Shown in pieces: positions 22,231 through 24,490 of a stretch of DNA of 24,490 bases (position 1 is its first letter; the number at the start of each line of letters is the position of its first letter). The notes beneath the pieces were generated by a model. The model was not told where the DNA came from. It saw only the letters and a list, made by a program, of their open reading frames with translations, and searched no databases. The position numbers were made by a program, and so were the translations under genes. The DNA is from an uncultured bacterium (GTDB lineage: Bacteria; Actinomycetota; Coriobacteriia; Coriobacteriales; Atopobiaceae): NCBI GenBank assembly GCA_905215465.1, contig CAJMPT010000020.1, positions 1 through 24,490 on the forward strand. The letters are read 5' to 3'.

Positions 22231-24354
22231 ATGTCCGACCAGCTAGACCAGCAGAACGACCCCGTCTTTAAGGAGGAGCAGGCGCACCTCTCCTCCCTTT
22301 ACCAAAAGCTGCTGCAGATGCGCGACGCCATCTCGGCAGACTTGGAGAGCAGCCACGCGGGCGCGGCCCAGGACCTCATCACCATGAGCGAGGAGGTGCG
22401 CCTGGACTTTGGCGGCGCCGACGAGACCATGGAGACCCTGGCGGCAATCGAGACGCTCAACTCCGTCATCGACGCCTACAACCAGTACCACGACTTCAAC
22501 GTCGACAAGCTCCGCCGCGTGATGCTGCTGCTCATGCAGCCCTACTTTGCCAAGGTCAAGCTCCAGATGCGTCCGGGGCGCCCCGCGCGAGACGTCTACA
22601 TCGGCGCCGCCGGCATGACCGACGAGCACTCCATTCCCCTGGTGGTTGACTGGAGAAGCCCCGTCGCCGAGACCTACTACAACCAAGAGATGGGCCCCAC
22701 CAGCTATTCCGTTGACGGCAAGACCCGCACGGTCAACCTCGAGCTGCGCCGCCAGTTCGACATCGTGCGAGACAAGCTCAACATGTACTTTGACACCACG
22801 GTGGCCATCGAGGACTCCCTTCTGCTGAGCGCCCTCAAGAAGCACCACTCGGAGAAGCTCCAGGCCATCACGGCCACCATCCAGAGGGAGCAGAACCGCA
22901 TCGTCCGCCACGAGGACGTGCCCGTCATGCTGGTTAACGGCATTGCGGGGTCGGGCAAGACGAGCGTCCTTCTTCAGCGCATCGCCTTCCTCCTCTATCG
23001 CGAGCGCAAGACACTCAACCCAAACCAGGTCTACCTCTTCACTCCCAACAGCGTCTTTGAGGACTACATCGACACCGTGCTACCCTCCATGGGCGAGTCC
23101 AACCCGCAGGTCTTCACCTGGAAGGACTTTGTAGCGGCCCAAGGTGCCGGTCAGCGAGATTCTGGCGAGAAGACCAGCCCCCAACAGCTCCGCCGCCTGG
23201 AGGAGGCTGTCCCGAGCCTTGTCCTGGAGCCCGAGGACCTCAAGGAAATTCGCCTGGGGGACACCGTTCTTCTCAAGGCCACCCAAATCCAAGGCGCCGT
23301 GGAGAAGTTCGAGCGCTTTGGCGTGGGCTCGCGCTTCTGCGCCCTGGTCAAGGACGAGCTACACGATCGCCTTTCGCGCCGCCTCTCGCAGATGGCCAAG
23401 GATGACGAGATCCAGGAGGAGATGCTGGGCCTCGACATCGACGAGCAGGTCCAGATCTTTGGTGAGACCGTCAGCCCCGATGACGAGAAGGAGATGGCGG
23501 AGCTCACCCAGAAGTACCTCGAGCATCGCTATGCCGAGGCCCACGAGCTCATCGACTCCCTTGCGTGGCTCCGCTTTGACCGGATTGGCATGAGGCTCCT
23601 CGGCCAAGACGCCCTCTCCGCAACGGAATGGCTTTATCTCAAGCTCCTCATCACGGGCGCCGGCGACAAGAACGCACGCTACGTCATGATCGATGAGGTC
23701 CAGGACTACTCCGAGAGCCAACTCATGGTACTGGCGCGGCACTTCTCTCGTGCTCACTTCCTGCTCTTGGGAGACGAGAACCAGGCAATCATGGAGGGAA
23801 CTGCCACGTTCCCGCAGATCAAGGCCGTCTTCGAGGAGACGCACGGAAGCGTCGAGGAGTGCAGGCTGCTAACCAGCTACCGCTCTTCTCCTGAAATCAC
23901 CGAGCTCTTCTGCGGGCTCATTGACCACGAGACACAGCTCAAGATCTCCAGCGTCCACAGAGCCGGCCAGAAGCCCCTAATTGAGGAGTTCGGCAATGGC
24001 GACAGGGACGGTTACCTAACGCGTCTCAGAGAGCTTGCTGAGGCCGCTCATTCAGAATCTGGCCTCACCGCGATTGTTGCCGAAAGCGACTCGCGAACGA
24101 GCTGGCTGGCAAAGCAGCTCGGAGACTGCGTAACCGTGATCGGCAAGAACTCCGCCCTTCCCGCAAGCGGCGTAGTGCTCATCCCCCTGCGCGTTGCCAA
24201 GGGCCTCGAGTTCGACCACGTAATCGTCCCCGACGCCCAAGCCGAAGTCTACCAGGACACGCCCCTCTGCAAGAGGCGCCTGTACACCGTCATCAGCAGG
24301 GCGATGCATAAGGTGACTATCCTCTCCCAAGGACCCCTCACGACGCTCCTGTAG
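22231..24354 (+). CDS. helD: HelD-like superfamily 1 (UvrD/Rep-type) helicase
   Basis: A 707-aa SF1 protein resembling HelD, the ATPase that binds RNA polymerase and helps recycle it from DNA in Gram-positive bacteria. The N-terminal 100 residues are helical (HLSSLYQKLLQMRDAIS), as in the HelD coiled-coil arm. Then come VYIGAAGMTDEHSIPLVVDW, Walker A VNGIAGSGKTSVLLQRIAF (near 233-251), YVMIDEVQDYSESQL (motif II, near 484-498), LLGDENQAI (III), LTSYRSSPEI (IV), IPLRVAKGLEFDHVIV (V) and LYTVISRAMHKVTIL (VI). UvrD-type helicases are larger in the middle and lack this N-terminus. The start has GTAGGAG at a good distance. It is monocistronic, followed by hairpins. Confidence 0.9.
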   Translation: MSDQLDQQNDPVFKEEQAHLSSLYQKLLQMRDAISADLESSHAGAAQDLITMSEEVRLDFGGADETMETLAAIETLNSVIDAYNQYHDFNVDKLRRVMLLLMQPYFAKVKLQMRPGRPARDVYIGAAGMTDEHSIPLVVDWRSPVAETYYNQEMGPTSYSVDGKTRTVNLELRRQFDIVRDKLNMYFDTTVAIEDSLLLSALKKHHSEKLQAITATIQREQNRIVRHEDVPVMLVNGIAGSGKTSVLLQRIAFLLYRERKTLNPNQVYLFTPNSVFEDYIDTVLPSMGESNPQVFTWKDFVAAQGAGQRDSGEKTSPQQLRRLEEAVPSLVLEPEDLKEIRLGDTVLLKATQIQGAVEKFERFGVGSRFCALVKDELHDRLSRRLSQMAKDDEIQEEMLGLDIDEQVQIFGETVSPDDEKEMAELTQKYLEHRYAEAHELIDSLAWLRFDRIGMRLLGQDALSATEWLYLKLLITGAGDKNARYVMIDEVQDYSESQLMVLARHFSRAHFLLLGDENQAIMEGTATFPQIKAVFEETHGSVEECRLLTSYRSSPEITELFCGLIDHETQLKISSVHRAGQKPLIEEFGNGDRDGYLTRLRELAEAAHSESGLTAIVAESDSRTSWLAKQLGDCVTVIGKNSALPASGVVLIPLRVAKGLEFDHVIVPDAQAEVYQDTPLCKRRLYTVISRAMHKVTILSQGPLTTLL

Positions 24355-24366
24355 AACTCAAAACAA

Positions 24367-24408
24367 CAACGGGGCCGGATGGACAACGCAGTCCATCCGG
24401 CCCCGTTG
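24367..24408 (+). terminator. Long hairpin after the HelD-like gene
   Basis: A perfect 18-bp inverted repeat (arms 24367-24384 and 24391-24408, loop AACGCA) lies 12 bp after the stop codon. There is no clear T-run after it (TATACGACT), so it may act with other factors or serve as a transcript-end stabiliser. Confidence 0.65.
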
Positions 24409-24446
24409 TATACGACTCCTCAGCATTCGACCCCTGCATAACCGAA

Positions 24447-24479
24447 GAGGCCCCCTCCGCGACTCGCGGAGGGGGCCTC
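24447..24479. terminator. Second hairpin near the window end
   Basis: A perfect 15-bp inverted repeat (arms 24447-24461 and 24465-24479, loop ACT), almost entirely G+C. Neither strand shows a good T-tract inside the window. It may end transcription arriving from a minus-strand gene beyond the window, or back up the previous hairpin. Confidence 0.55.
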
Positions 24480-24490
24480 CCCTGGCAAAA

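Noticed and set aside
22231..24354. HelD-like helicase as part of the defence cassette
   Set aside because: It is 11.6 kb away, has its own control region, and its motifs fit the RNA-polymerase-associated HelD family.

Overview
The window is GC-rich, gene-dense, single-chromosome-type DNA. Its housekeeping genes (htpG, asnS, pyrE), a DUF3516-type Ski2-like helicase, a HelD-type helicase and a DUF5692-like membrane protein suggest a high-GC actinobacterium. My best guess is class Coriobacteriia (Olsenella/Atopobiaceae-like). That placement is inferred from protein style and composition, because there is no rRNA gene here. I saw no tRNA, rRNA, Cas genes or transposase.

Layout. 1-2.1 kb: htpG on the minus strand with its terminator. 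2.3-3.4 kb: a low-GC lipoprotein gene. 3.4-4.2 kb: a spermidine-synthase-like methyltransferase on the minus strand. 4.2-10.65 kb: an accessory cassette on the plus strand. It consists of a collapsed 79-aa DUF554 membrane protein overlapping (ATGA) a TerB_N/TerB_C protein; then a terminator and a cluster of alternating repeats; then a fresh promoter and a DUF2791 (BrxD-like) ATPase, a collapsed 130-aa APC/ArcD-like membrane protein and an Lhr-like SF2 helicase. 10.6-11.4 kb: a PIN toxin with a RelB/DinJ-like antitoxin on the minus strand. 11.5-12.3 kb: a Cof-type HAD phosphatase. 12.4-13.9 kb: asnS on the minus strand. 14.1-14.8 kb: pyrE. 15.0-16.0 kb: a DUF5692-like multi-pass membrane protein on the minus strand. 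16.2-16.7 kb: a glycosyl hydrolase family 3 remnant cut off by a repeat element. 17.0-19.7 kb: the Ski2-like helicase. 19.7-20.6 kb: a YdjC/ChbG deacetylase on the minus strand. 20.7-22.1 kb: convergent GtrB-like glycosyltransferase and GtrA-like protein. 22.2-24.35 kb: a HelD-like helicase, followed by hairpins.

The most interesting region is 4.2-10.65 kb. A TerB-domain protein, a DUF2791 P-loop ATPase and an Lhr-like helicase form a plausible DNA-processing or defence module. It shares the ATPase and helicase types with BREX (BrxD, BrxHI) but lacks PglZ, PglX and BrxC. Both small membrane proteins in it look like full-size transporters whose middles have been deleted, leaving the N- and C-terminal segments joined in frame. 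The helicase gene also carries an in-frame nested palindrome (19-bp and 22-bp perfect arms) in the linker between its two RecA domains.

A second genome-scale signal is the 9-mer GGCGAGAAG. I count 13 copies on both strands, and three terminators are built from inverted pairs of it. This is the arrangement known for DNA uptake sequences in Neisseria and Pasteurellaceae. All homology statements come from reading motifs; no database search was run.
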